Shown here: in pieces, positions 1 through 11,833 of the stretch
How the letters are laid out: each line of letters starts with the position of its first letter
Numbering within the stretch: position 1 is the stretch's first letter
Source of the DNA: Siphonodentalium dalli
Taxonomy: Eukaryota; Mollusca; Scaphopoda; Gadilida; Siphonodentaliidae
Direction of reading: 5' to 3'
Assembly: GCA_032622095.1 (NCBI GenBank)
Contig: CP136067.1
Span: forward strand, 78,768,705 to 78,832,704
DNA: 64,000 bases
The notes under the pieces: generated by a model
What the model saw: the letters and a program-made list of their open reading frames with translations, nothing else
Databases searched by the model: none
What the model was told of the DNA's origin: nothing
Translations under genes and position numbers: made by a program

Positions 1-1553
1 ATATATACAAATGTTCCTCACAAATCTGGAAGAAAATACATTATATCCATGATGTCTACACACAAGTTCAACCGATATTAGTTCACGGAACAAATTGAGA
101 TCACCCGAACCTGAAATAATTACGTGTGTACTGTGTATATATATGATTGTATCACCTTAATATTATCTCATACTCTGTCCTTTCAAGCCACATGTCTAAG
201 ACGAAAGAGTCATCGTGATACGGCGTAGCAGCTAAAACGACGTTAACCCCGGTTCAAATAAACCAATCTGAGACGAAACAAACTATTGGAAAAGTCATGT
301 GCAGCAACCACCGCTAGCCTCATTATACAATACAGTTGGGATAAGGCAACACTTAAATTATTGCCGAATAATTTGAGGCACATCCTCTGCAGGGGTTCTA
401 GAATAGGGAAGCCCGCTGTCATGCTCATTGTCTGTATTGATCATATTGCTGGTGCAATTCTATAGGAATTAGAGAGAATCTGTTACAATTGACACCATTG
501 AAAATAATCGCATTATTCCAATTGAAGCGACAGACCTAGTAATTATGCGGTCGCCAGATCACGACGAATAATGCGCTAATGATTGTGGGACGCAAATTGT
601 CTTCTACAGAACGTGCATTGTCGGTATTCTAAATGAAAACTTCTTAGTGGTCTTGGAGTGGATGGTCGCAGTGATGTCAGTCCACGGAGAACCGGGCGAA
701 ATAGTACACTTGCAGAATGCCGCATTTCCATTTGGGCTACATTTTTATGAACAAAATGACATTTTCACACTGAACATAACACTGGTAAATAGCCACATTA
801 TTTTCGAAACCTTATGTTGGTAGTTGTGATTGCTTTGCCAGATGTTATATGATTAAGTATCTTGGTGATTAAGTATCCTTATAATCCGCCAACATGACAT
901 CACAATTCTTCTGGTCTGTTCTTGATGTCGAATGCAGATCGCTACTTCGTGGTTTACCGTTAACATTACGACGGGATGCTAATGTTCTCCACTGAGTTGT
1001 GTCTCCACAGAACAATCTAGATATAGCTAACATATATCGATTGGCTACGGAAGAACTCCGTCTGTTATTTTCTTTGCTATTAGCTGGTTTAAAAATCATT
1101 TTGTTGGGAGCGAGTACCATTTAAAAGACAATCAATCATTATTGTAATTACCACCCAGTAAGAATAGCATAAGGAATATCTCCAGTCCTACTGTCAACAC
1201 GCGGACGTAAGCCGGCGCGATAACAGGGGGCCACCGAGAGCAATGCAATCATACCAGAGGGGACGCACTCCTAGCGGCAGGTGACGATTTCCCGCGGGGA
1301 GGAATATACACTTCTTTGAAGAAGCAGCTGAGAGCGAAGAAAACTATTAAGCCCAGGCGGAGAACTTGTAGAACCATTCCTCCATAGCAACCGGAAGACA
1401 CCGCGAAAGAAATGAAGTAAAGAAGACATTAGTATAACCTAAACCAACTACATGTACATTCTAAATTACCACCACCTTCGTACTTTTGTACATCACTTTT
1501 ATACTTGCGTATATTTGTTTAACTGTCAATGCAAGAGGGGCGTACATGTCAAC
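1..1553. other. intergenic, no gene recognised
   Basis: No gene is recognised here. The only contrast is a GC- and CpG-rich patch at about 1195-1385, where a short plus-strand frame rich in Lys and Arg can be read without an ATG. It ends in a stop near 1383 and has no family I recognise. The minus-strand frames of 60-83 codons have no protein-like features. Confidence 0.5.
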
Positions 1554-2211
1554 CTGTTCTCGTGAAAACAAGCACAATGTGGGCTTATTTTGAATGTCGA
1601 GTTTTATGCCCATATAGAGCTTATTTGAGGGGGGAAATATGCTCTATAGTATATGGGCGTAAAACGTGTCGTCAAAATAAGCCCGATTGGAGCTCATATT
1701 AAAACGAAATAGGCTCATATAAGCACTACTTCTCAACAACTGTATTCATCGACACGACTTACCCGATGACCGCTCTTTACTTTACTTTAAGCATATTTTA
1801 ATGGATTAATCAAAACAGAATGTATATTGATTGTTGGGTATGCCTTCTACTCCGTAAAGAAAATGTTTAGTTTCGAATGAATGAAAGCCGTGCATTCTTA
1901 AATTTCGATAAAGATCGATTCTCTCTTCGGCAAAAAATGGAAATACTTGGAAATAGTGGTTGGCATCTTCAATACCCGAATTACAGGTACAAATAAGAGT
2001 TTCAAATATATGGTTTTGGAGGTTTCGATTTTAGAATGTATCATATTTATTTCCCTTCTCACTCGTTATAATGTGTGTTCACTGCGGCTCGCGCAATTCA
2101 ACGGAATAACTGATATAAGCTCTATATGAGCTTATTTCAGAACCAAATAAGTCCAATATGAGCCTATGTGAATATTTAGGTCCTATATGAACCTATTTGC
2201 AGGAGGATATC
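1554..2211 (+). repeat. dispersed repeat, family A (copy 1)
   Basis: The left edge reads CTGTTCTCGTGAAAA, and the same 15 bases recur at 63906-63920. The right part, 2101-2211 (from ACGGAATAACTGATATAA to GAGGATAT), is closely matched at 62391-62502. The interior is full of variants of 'cctatatgagcttattt' in both orientations, so it can fold on itself. I infer one non-autonomous dispersed family with three traces in the window. No coding capacity is seen and no target-site duplication was identified. Confidence 0.55.
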
Positions 2212-2849
2212 TTGCGCATGTATGTAAGTCGTAAAAGTCAGCCCCGATCCCTGTGTAATATACATTATCATGATTGCAACAACAAAAAATTAATTACACC
2301 ACGGAATAGTGTGGAGAGCAGACCACACCGATACGTCTAGCAACCTTACTCAAGTCTTATTTCTGGAATAAACAAGATGGTCCGCGTACTAATTTCCGTC
2401 ATTGCACTCCAAGGTACTCTGTCATTGATGAGGCGGTCTTGGTAAACACCGGTGTCAAGTGACAGACCAGCTGCATTGTGATAGTACAACCATTGGCTGG
2501 ATGCTGTGGTTATATGAGATACAACATCGACCGATGGGGTTAACTTGTTACCTTTGGCTTCCAGTTATTACTTTTGTCAATCGTTAATGATCGATACGCT
2601 GGTACCAATAAACCTCGATTGTGATATTTGTTATTTCTGACTGACCTTGGTCGATATACTCCTCATTCAAAATTATTTGGATATATATTTACGCATGTAC
2701 TTTACCAAATAGTATCGCCATGCATGCGTTGTACATTGTAATGGTTAGTTCACATACAAAACGTTGTGAACTAGATTTGTAAGGAATGTATCGACATAAT
2801 TTATTCCTCTAGCTGTCTGTCTCTCTCCCTTCGGCTCGCCCGCCCCGCT
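2212..2849. other. intergenic, nothing recognised
   Basis: Unique-looking AT-rich sequence. A pyrimidine-rich run (about 2815-2860) lies just left of the exon-like frame on the minus strand. Confidence 0.4.
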
Positions 2850-3051
2850 CTATCTCTCTACCAAAACGATACTCGCATGATTTACTTCTCCATTAATAGT
2901 CATGACATTTCTATCAGAAACTACCTTCCATTTTCCAGGAAACTGCATGGTAAAATAACCGAAAGCATAATCGTGTCTATAAGACTGATCTAGGACAACC
3001 AAATCTTTGTTTGGAAAATTGTAGACACATGTACGGTCTCCTTGGTCAAAC
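2850..3051 (-). CDS. unrecognised exon-like open frame (minus strand)
   Basis: Read on the minus strand, this stretch gives 66 codons from FDQGDRTCVYNFPNKDL near the start to ASIVLVER before a TAG at 2850-2852. The composition is clearly protein-like: charged, aromatic and Gly residues are mixed, with a central FTMQFPGKWKVVSDRN. It lacks an initiating ATG at its left end, but a good 3' splice site (cccaccactgccag|g) lies exactly at the 5' edge, so it could be an internal or terminal exon. A possible donor (TTTTG|GTAGAG) lies three codons before the stop. I do not recognise the family; a beta-rich extracellular module is only an impression. No partner exon was found nearby. It may belong to a gene whose other exons lie outside or in unread intronic DNA, or be a remnant. 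Confidence 0.4.
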
Positions 3052-3405
3052 CTGGCAGTGGTGGGCGCACATTGTTAATATGAGAATGTTATTTATTATT
3101 ATCAATAATAAATTCATGGAAATGACCTCACCAATGGGTGTTCTGGGTCGAACGTTTAGCTTTATAGGTCCGTAGTATGTTCAAAATAATTATTAATAAT
3201 TAGTAAACTGAACTTAGATTTGGTCGATCGCTCTGAAAATCGAAAGGAAAGGATTATTTTTACGAGGACTATAGCCGAGTGAAAATAATCCTCGCATCGG
3301 ACGAGAGGGGAAAACCCGTACGCTACTCATTTGACTGTTGTGTTTATTATATTTCCTATACCAGTTTGTTACGACCTAGACCACAATTAAACACACGGTT
3401 AGACC
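3052..3405. other. intergenic with short hairpin
   Basis: Mostly plain AT-rich DNA. At about 3252-3292 the sequence GGATTATTTTTAC is followed by an imperfect reverse complement ending GAAAATAATCC, around a centre reading 'gaggactatagccgag'. It looks like the tip of a decayed foldback repeat. Confidence 0.35.
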
Positions 3406-4517
3406 TAATGGCCGGATTCGTTATCTCAGGTTTAAACATGGTCTACGTAAACCTCTAGATTTGATAACTTATTTTGATGTAGATCATGCCACAAAGCTCT
3501 ACTCTGGCTACGCCCATAAATTCCCATAATATTCCACCAGTTCAAACCTGGGAACTTTTTGATTTTCTGCATGACGGGAAATTTATGACATTGAAAAAAA
3601 GCATTGCGTATAATGTATTTCTGTATTAAAATCTGTCCCTGCATGGTTTCCCACTTCCAACAGTTCAGATGCCGCTTATGGTGTGCATTTATAAGCAAAT
3701 TGCCTTTACTTGACTGACCTCTTGGTCCAGGATTGTCTCGATTATGGGCCCTTTATTCAGCGTCAAATAAATAAAACATTTTGATCATTTGAACATTTTA
3801 ATTAAAAAACAAATTAATTCAATTTAAAACAAACAAATATTAATTTGAATTTTGTTTCTTGTTAGATTCAACTCCTTACTCAATTTAACAACACAATTTT
3901 TAAATTCGTTTTTAAATTAAGTTTTTCTTATTTTTAATTAAATTTTTTTTAAACCTAACTCCGTTATACCATCCGAGTCACCACACCTAATTTGATTGAA
4001 ATCGGTCCAGGGGTATGAGGGAACAGTTGCGTTCAGACAAACGGACATACAGATAGACAGCTCCTATACCCTTTAATATATACATATATACATGTAAATA
4101 CACCAAATTTTGTCTTTGTGGTAAAGCGTCTTGCAGAAAATCTATCACAACGTGATGAACAGCGCGTGAAACTCGTGTTGAGAGACATGCCTTTTTTCAG
4201 ATTGATTTAAACCCAGAATGAGATTGGATTAATGGTCCATGAGCGATACTTGTTTCTCAGTGAATAAATCCATTGAACGTGCACGTGTTCGCGATAATTT
4301 TTGGCGTGTCAATAACCATTATATCGGCATGTCTTTTGTTCCGATTGGTAAGAAGGTAGTTTGATTGCATGCTCATATCATCTAATCGAATTGTCAATTA
4401 GCTGGCAACTGAACGGCAAAATCGCCCCCTTAGACCCGGTTTGGCTGGACCGCCAATGTATGTTTAACCCAGGTTTAAACTAGGGGGTTAAACCGGAGAT
4501 GACGAATCCGGTCTATA
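3406..4517. mobile_element. about 1.1 kb TIR element, TA target site
   Basis: The left end (3406 on) reads TA-ATGGCCGGATTCGTTAT. The reverse complement of the right end (to 4517) reads TA-TAGACCGGATTCGTCAT, and both continue into a GGTTTAA-containing stretch. This gives terminal inverted repeats and a TA dinucleotide on both sides, as in Tc1/mariner-type and many MITE insertions. Inside, on the minus strand at about 3450-3690, a broken frame with several stops still reads like protein (ELLEVGNHAGTDF, then NQKVPRFELVEYYGNLWA). At 3955-4080 there is a tail-like stretch ('attgaaatcggtcc' and repeated 'agacagac'-type words) typical of old interspersed repeats. Class assignment is inference. Confidence 0.5.
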
Positions 4518-5299
4518 CGTTCTTGTTTACAACAACATCACCAGCCATTTATGTTAAAATAACGCACAAGGATACATAATGACACCGAACGTGACGTCAG
4601 TATACGCAGTGCTGAGAGTAGGATAACATCTTGAGAGTAGGATAACAGGTTCGGTCTTCTGGGAGAGGGAATATGGTTTATATTTTGATGAAAATATAAT
4701 ATATCGCCATCATAAATCGGGATATCTTGACAGTCCTGATGTTCACATAATCTGTCAAGTAAATATGTCATTGGGATATATTCGTGTTTCTTGTAAGATC
4801 TAAACCCTTGGTTTTCTATAACATAATCTATATATGCCTTCTCGTTAAATCATTCCCCACGTGAAATAGAGAGACCATGTGACACTCAGACATGTTCCGT
4901 TTTCGAGTAGATTGATTTCAGGTTGACATGATGACAGAATAAACTGATGATGATACTGACGATGGAGATGATGCCGATGATGATGGTAACGATGCACAAT
5001 AATAACAATTTATTTTATACACCGTTAAACCACACATGTGCTCTAAAACGGTTTACAAAGTGTGATAACATATGTACATACATGCACGCAGTCTAGAATA
5101 ATACATAACACGCAAGACCATGCCTCATGCAAGTGCATGTATGTTAAATGTTTAAAAAGTATCTGAATAGGATTCGTATTTGAAGCTTGAGTCACACATC
5201 AATAATGTCTGTAGAGGGTGCTACTAGCAGCTAAAAAATCTCAGTAAACTTAAACAATACCTAACCCGAGCTGCCATGGAGAAATTGACCCATTTGTTT
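4518..5299. other. intergenic with degenerate repeat tail
   Basis: No gene is seen. At about 4996-5062 'aacaatttattttatacacc', followed by 'ctctaaaacggtttacaaag', resembles a dispersed repeat motif common in aquatic invertebrate genomes (knowledge of repeat style, not a database match). Confidence 0.3.
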
Positions 5300-5522
5300 G
5301 TCACTTCTAGATTAGGGTAACGCGCCCTAGCTTTGACTGCCTGACAAATTGATTCGAAAACTTCAAATAGTGCAAAACACAGCAGCTATAATTTTAACAG
5401 GTACAACACGTTATGAACATATCACGGACGTTCGCAAAGATTTCCATTGGCTGCGACGAGAATGCCATTGTTTGTTAATTGTTGGGAAAGTTATCACATT
5501 CTGGCTAATTCAAGAACTGTAA
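5300..5522 (+). mobile_element. LINE reverse-transcriptase remnant (5'-truncated)
   Basis: The frame 5337-5522 translates to LPDKLIRKLQIVQNTAAIIL, then TGTTRYEHITDVRKDFHWL and a stop. The pattern 'LQ.VQN.AA...LTG.....HIT.V....HWL' is diagnostic of the C-terminal part of CR1/Jockey-like non-LTR retrotransposon polymerases. Just upstream, in another frame, TSRLG matches the usual SRLDYCNAL block, so at least one frameshift separates them. There is no intact start and no neighbouring ORF1. It is a dead 5'-truncated fragment. Confidence 0.75.
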
Positions 5523-6640
5523 GTTGTTCTGTCTATGCCAATAGACATAATGTACACATGTTACGTATATATATATATACATTATTCACTACTTGTGGAA
5601 AGATGACATCCAATATGGCCGATCGTGAAACAACGCATTAAATGCAACAAAATACGATTTCCAGTGTACTCGCCACTTCTGTCGCCAGATATAAGCAAAT
5701 TACTTATCGTATATCGCTTATAACAATCAATACTACTAACCGATGTGACGTCTGGTGATTGATGATATTGGTCAAAGTGGCCGCTTGGGATTAAAAATAT
5801 ATTCTGAGTTAATTATTTGGAAATTTGCCTGTCCTAGCCGACTCAATATAAAGGTTGTCCTGTCTGTGAAAATAGAATGCATGTTGACACAACCTGGACG
5901 TGTGTTTGTCATTTACACGCCAATTTAGAAGAATGCATCCAATGCGGCTGCTCGCGAACCACGTACCGACGTGTAACAGGTGAATACCGTGACTATAGAC
6001 GCTATACACGACACCTCTGTCACCACAATCAAATGATTTACATATTGTAACAGTCAAGCGAGCAACGGTGAGGAAAAACTATACTGGCTGACATCGGAGC
6101 TACGATGTGGATAACATGACATGACATAGTGTGTGTGTGTAACAGTATACCGGCAGACTTGATGTCAAACGTATAGCCAACAAAATTCAATCAAATCGTT
6201 TATACAGTATACTAGTGTAGTATATGGCAATACATACACTCTACAATTATACATACATTTCTATGACAACAAAATCAGACCAAACTGGCCGCATTCATTC
6301 TACAATATAGTTGCATCCGTGCCGTGGTGAACTGTTTTGCTGGTGTCTCTTTTCCTATATTAAGTGTTCTGTCATATCACGTGATTTACATTTCCATAGG
6401 GAATGGTTATGTCTGCTAAATATATTCCTGTGCCACAAAATATTCAAACTACCGGATTCAACAACCCGGTGTATCAAAAATCAACCATATGTATGGTTGA
6501 AAGTTGAAACTGTCTTGTGTGTTCTTTATCTGCGAAAGCTCATATATTATATTGTAAGAGAGCTTATTATTTCCTTGAGTTGAGTAAAATTCATTACAAA
6601 GATGTCGGTTATAGTATATGACGCTGATTGCCTCTTGATG
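5523..6640. other. intergenic, nothing recognised
   Basis: A short (TG)n run near 6129 and a local AT-rich inverted stretch near 6470-6500 are the only structured bits. No coding frame stands out. Confidence 0.4.
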
Positions 6641-6960
6641 CATGACGTCGACGTTGCTCTAGCACGCCGAGTATGACGTCACTTGAATTATTCTTATTGA
6701 TGTGCATGTGAGAACCTATGAAAACCAAACTTATATTGAGGCTGTGTGGCACTTGTTGTGGAAACAAAATCGTTATCTCCGGCAACATCGTGGGGTAAAT
6801 ATGGTGTTTTAATATAGCTGGATGTCTCTCAGCTAGAGCACGGGATTCAAAATCGACATCCAACAATGAAATTTCCATGTACCCACGATGTTGCCGAAGA
6901 TATATAACTAATAATATTGAACTGCTTTTTGCTCACTATATACTTCCAGGTACCGGAATG
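6641..6960 (+). mobile_element. foldback repeat family B, copy 1
   Basis: This copy and 50838-51180 share, in the same order: GACGTTGCTCT.GCACGCCGA, TGACGTCAC, GAATTATTC.TATTG, AACCTATGAAAA, then a long palindrome. Here the palindrome spans 6771-6907: CGTTATCTCCGGCAACATCG on the left and its near reverse complement, CGATGTTGCCGAAGATATA, on the right, with GGATGTC / GACATCC further in. There is no coding capacity. The family is non-autonomous and its class is unknown. This copy is more decayed in the stem centre than the one in the Hox1 intron. Confidence 0.6.
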
Positions 6961-9051
6961 CTGAGTGGAAATCGAACCACGAAGATTATCACCCGCGCGT
7001 TATTCTACAATTTACGCATGTATAATACGCAATGTTATAAAAGCTGAAACATCCCAGATTTGAATATGACATGGTTAACGCATTCTGCGGATCAAAACAC
7101 GACTAACAGCAAGTGATCTATGACGGGAATCCCATGACATACTAGGCCGTGGTCCAATTATATATAGGCCGTGGTCCGATTTATAAGGCATCCATACGAT
7201 ATATGTTTCAACACCCGCTCTTCAATAATGGCATATTATAGATAGAACATATAACATTGGTCTATAACGAACACACCATGCACATGAATTAACAACACTT
7301 TCTATTTGTAAGTTTTCTGGAGCTTATCGACGTTTACTCGCGTGACCTTTTTAGTTAAGCTTCATTCAACTGTGCATATATAGACTAGGGCTAACCTGGC
7401 TTAGCGAATCTTGTAACAATGGGATGCACACTAGTCAGAACATGATTCCATTAAAGTCAGCCCGTTCACAACGACAAACTGTGTTCAATGTTCGAATCCC
7501 CGAATATCCAACTCAATAGAGTACGTTTAACTCCATTGTATAATTCAATCCACCAAAAAAATTAAACGATACTTCACGAAAAGCACTTTTGATCAATATT
7601 ACATATATACATTAAATATATTACATATCCTGTTTGCGGTGATCAAATAGCTGTGTATGTTCCATGTGGTTACTCGCAACATCGCCAGAACAACTTCATG
7701 TTAATCGTATGGTGACACTCCAGTTTCTGCAGGGACTGTGCAGAAATAAAGGGGGAGCATCAATTCATTGAAAAATAACTGAAATGAGAACCCACAACAC
7801 ATATACAATGTATATATGCCTGGGTTGAGCACATATTAGGCTTTAAGATTTTGATACAGAATTATAATGTTAATGGGGGTAGCAAGAGTTATGCCCGTTG
7901 ATTATGTGACTGAAAAACTCACAGGCATCCTCTAAAAGTCCACAAATTCATAACTAACCTTCTTTCAATAAATATGCCACACTCGTGATGTCAGAAAACA
8001 CTGATACTCTATTCTAAGAAATTTATCCCTACTGATCATTCGAAACTGTGGAATGTCTCCTATCTATATATATATATATAGAAAAAAGTCATGGTTGACT
8101 CGATTACGCGACTCCTGGCAGCGCAGTGACGTATTTTTCGCACGATGCCATTGACGCCGTGCTCCATTAAAAAAAAGTTGCCTTCCTATCAGCGACCGAT
8201 GATTGATGAATCGAGAACTAAAGTTATAATAGCATCTCTCGGACAATCAGAATGCTTGTTTCCTCGACAAATATTAAACTTGAATTACAATCAAAAAATT
8301 TTAATTCGGAAGAGTTGGCTTAGGACGAAGTAGTGGCACAGATGTGTGTATTTATAGAATAATTGTGTTGTCTTATTGTCCGCGTTGCCACTGCAGAGAT
8401 GGTATATTAATGATATAAACTCCAAGTGTCGAAAGCTATACACTAATTAGTATTTACTTGTATGTAAGTATCCGTCTGGTACTATAGTATACCAGTCATA
8501 ATTTGTTGATAGAGTTAGCTATACACCAGCGGGTAAATAGCTACATGTCTTTGCTCGCTCGCATAAGTCAGTTTTCGTGTATCTACATATGCATGAATTT
8601 CATTGCATGGAAGTTCATATTGGATGTTATCTCCATAAAGTTGGCGAATAAGTACTAGTGTGCATTCGTAGTAGCTTGGTTACCGTGGAATGTTGGCGAC
8701 ATTGATAAACCTAATTTGATTGCCAAGATGACGGACAACGTTATCTTCAAAATAATTTATTTTCTTATTAATACGGTGGTTACTCTAGCTGCAATTATAT
8801 TCCCTAGCATGGCATTTGTCATCGCTGAGGAAATTTCCTAGCAGGCTAGGGGAAACCTGCATTTAACATGACCTAAACCCAAAATACACACCGGAAATTA
8901 GCATTGTTTTGTATTTTTATGCAAATTAATGGTTGTGAGGGCCATCTTGATCGCCATAATTGTTTAGCAAAAATTATCAAATTTCACCAACTTTTTCAAA
9001 ACCTTCAGAAAGAGACATTTTCACAAAATTCATTCTTCTTTAATTAACGAT
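6961..9051. other. intergenic, nothing recognised
   Basis: Plain AT-rich DNA. It includes a short (TA)n at about 8063-8081, a duplicated 'ggccgtggtcc' word at 7144-7175, and a lone tRNA B-box-like word near 7490 (rejected as a tRNA). Two overlapping 60-codon frames on opposite strands at 8064-8333 show no family features. Confidence 0.4.
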
Positions 9052-9100
9052 CTGAAAATCGATTTTATAAGCCAGTTAGGCTTATAAAATCGATTTTCAG
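9052..9100. repeat. perfect 22-bp inverted repeat with 5-nt loop
   Basis: CTGAAAATCGATTTTATAAG plus CC, then AGTTA, then the exact reverse complement ending CGATTTTCAG. The 49-bp palindrome has no mismatch, which is unusual in neutral AT-rich DNA and suggests a recent origin or constraint. No element ends were identified around it. Confidence 0.85.
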
Positions 9101-10828
9101 CAACAAATTTGTTTAATTATATAAAATATCCTCTACGCAATGATGCTGTTGTCTTCATCTATTTGGCAACCTCTATTTGGCTCGATGCACTGACAGTTAT
9201 ATTTACCATTTATATTCACATTAATGTTTGAGACAGTTGCTTGCTCTTTTTCCATGCACACAATGATATATAGGCTTAAAGGTCTTAGTTGCATCAGGAA
9301 CAGTATATTTATTTCAGATTTACAAGCTTTTTATGTTTGTTTTATCAAGAGAGATGTAGTTTATTTTAAATAGTTTTTTTTTATATTGAAAGTTTTTTAT
9401 TTTTACAAGACTTGGAGTTTCCAGTCTCCATGTTGTTTCGTAAGTTCATCAACGGAAACCCTAATTTATTTCAGTTATACATTTTCTGAACTGTTTTATT
9501 TACCGATTGTTGAAGATTCCACACTGGTCTCCAGTCCATTTTTACTTATAATTTGATGAAAATATATTATTCCCGATCTCACTTAGGTTTTCTAAATATT
9601 CCATGCTTAGTTCTTTTCGAAGGGTGTCGGGAAGTTAGTGTTTTACCTTACCGTCCCATATGCATCACGCCATTGTGAATGTCATCCCCACTAAATCCTA
9701 TATGAGGTTTTGCAGTTAAGATATGTTTTAAATTGTCACATTGCCTATATATGGGGTGCTCAAATCACCAGTAAAAAATACCGAGGGTGTAAAGTATTGT
9801 GTTTTTTGTTTTAAATTTTCGACCACCTACCCAAACCGGCATATATACCTTCCTGCAAAAAAAATGGACATCCCCCTGCTTTGTGGAACTATTATCTTCA
9901 TGGACCAATTTTAACAGCGATAAATCTTCAGGTTTAATCTGAGTCGCTAAGGCCCAATTCGAAACTCTAATTTATGTACACATATGTTGGTAGTATACAG
10001 ACTGAAATATACACGAGATACCGGTATGTATTTATATACATTGAAGAACATTCCCATGGAAGTCGTCATAGATATACATAAGCTGGTTTTCAATTTCCCG
10101 CATATAAAGTTAGACAGACGCTCTTTAAATTTACAATATCAGGAACAGTCACAATGAACGCTGTTTATTGTTTAAACGCGGTGATAGATTTTACGACTTT
10201 CCGTGGCTTGTATATATAAAGTTCCTATTCAAGTGCTCACGTATTTATCGTCCTATATTGATCCCCGGACCGGATTGTGACAAAAGCGAAAGTTACTACG
10301 TATAATATGGCGTCAAAATGCTTGTATGCTTATATATATCGGAAATTATCTTAAAGATGCACTGTCCTATTTGACACCATATTTCCCCCACGCGTACAAT
10401 TTATCTGCCAGAAAATAAGTAGATCGAGCCACGGGCCCATTAATATGAGGTCTTTGCGCGCAAGTTGTCGCCAATTCCAATGATCGCCTCATATAAAGAG
10501 CGTTCGTGCCTCCGTCGCCCTAAGGCTGTAGATAATATATTACGTTCTAAATTATGAGCCTCTGTGATCGTTTTCCACGTAAAACTTAAGGATACTAGTG
10601 TTTATTTTCGCGATGTCTGCATTGTATCATATGACTAATAGTCATTGCAAGTATTTAAAAAAAAAAAATTATGGCTGGTATAAGCTGAAAATTAACCAAG
10701 GACATGTATTGAGTTTATATTTATACATAGCTACATGTGTGTACTTACCTTTTATTTTGGTTTAGATCCTGGAAACAGCTCCTGATTTTTACCGTGATTG
10801 AGAAACACAACGGCAACCCGAATGTAAC
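9101..10828. other. intergenic, nothing recognised
   Basis: AT-rich sequence with long T-rich runs (about 9360-9400). No coding-like frame, repeat pair or RNA gene was recognised. Confidence 0.4.
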
Positions 10829-10912
10829 AGGATGAGTATCTATGTCACATTACCACGACTGGTTCCTTGCAGGATGAGTATCTATGTCACATTACCACGA
10901 CTGGTTCCTTGC
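10829..10912 (+). repeat. perfect 42-bp tandem duplication
   Basis: Two exact 42-bp copies in tandem (10829-10870 and 10871-10912), starting AGGATGAGTATCTATGTCAC and ending TTCCTTGC. No mismatch is seen, so it is a very recent duplication or an assembly artefact. Confidence 0.9.
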
Positions 10913-11488
10913 AATGCCGAAAATAATGAATGTGAATCATTGAAGCGAACATCTGGTCCCAATCAAAATATCACGCGCGGTCTCTTCAAAAGCGCGTAAT
11001 GTGTTTATATACCACAAGTAACAAGTGCAACCAGGCCTAAATCTTGTCTAAGTAACATTATTACCGCACATGTATTTTTAAAGTTAAAATAAATATGTAT
11101 TTGTATTAATTTTGACTTTACAATCATGATGGGTATTTTAAGTTGCAGTGCTGTACTGCTGAATGTTACGAATGTAACCGTTTAAAACATGTCAAGTGTT
11201 TTTGATTATAAACACTAGTGATTTCATATCTTAGTTATAAACACATAATCTGTATATATAAAAACACAACCGATTTTGATAAAACACGTGACATCTTTAT
11301 ATATCTTATATTTTTTAACAGTGTACACACATACATACATACAGACAGAAGTTTCAAAATATATAATAGAATGGCTGATGTGCCCGACTTTGTCCGGGTT
11401 ATTTAGTAATTTCTTTGTGATCGCCCCCGTCTGGGCAGAATATATAGCGTCTGGACTAGTTTGTGAACGTTACTGTTCGATCGGTGCA
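10913..11488. other. intergenic, nothing recognised
   Basis: AT-rich. Two overlapping plus-strand frames (11218-11515) are low-complexity Tyr/Ile-rich translations of ATATA-type DNA and are not considered genes. Confidence 0.4.
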
Positions 11489-11833
11489 GAAACACGCCTA
11501 TATGAGCGTATATGAGCGAGGTCAAGGTAAATGACACGGGCGCACGTGAAATTGGACCCGCCCATATTGTTCCCGGGATCAATGTAGTCCTACATACCAT
11601 ATTTGAGTCGGATCGATCAAAGTAGGCCTACATACCCCGGGATCAAACTAGGCCTACATACCAAATTTAAGTCGGATCGGTCGAGGTCCAGAAACATGCT
11701 TATATGAGCGTATATGAGCGAGGTCAAGGTCAATCACAGGGTCGCACGTGAAATTGGACCCGCCCATATTGTTCCCGACATCAAAGTAGGACTACATACC
11801 AAATTGGAGTCGGATCGGTCGAGGTCCAGAAAT
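11489..11833 (+). repeat. about 200-bp tandem repeat (1.7 copies)
   Basis: The block 'atatgagcgtatatgagcga', then 'ggtcaagg', 'gtgaaattggacccgcccat', 'attgttccc' and 'gtcggatcg', occurs at about 11489-11690 and again at 11691-11833, offset by about 201 bp. In the first copy a small insertion repeats 'taggcctacataccccggga'. The second copy leads directly into the LINE remnant, so the repeat may be internal to that element. Confidence 0.7.

Noticed and set aside
7440-7520. tRNA gene suggested by a B-box-like GTTCGAATCCCC near 7490
   Set aside because: No A box at the right distance and no acceptor or anticodon stems could be formed from the flanking sequence.
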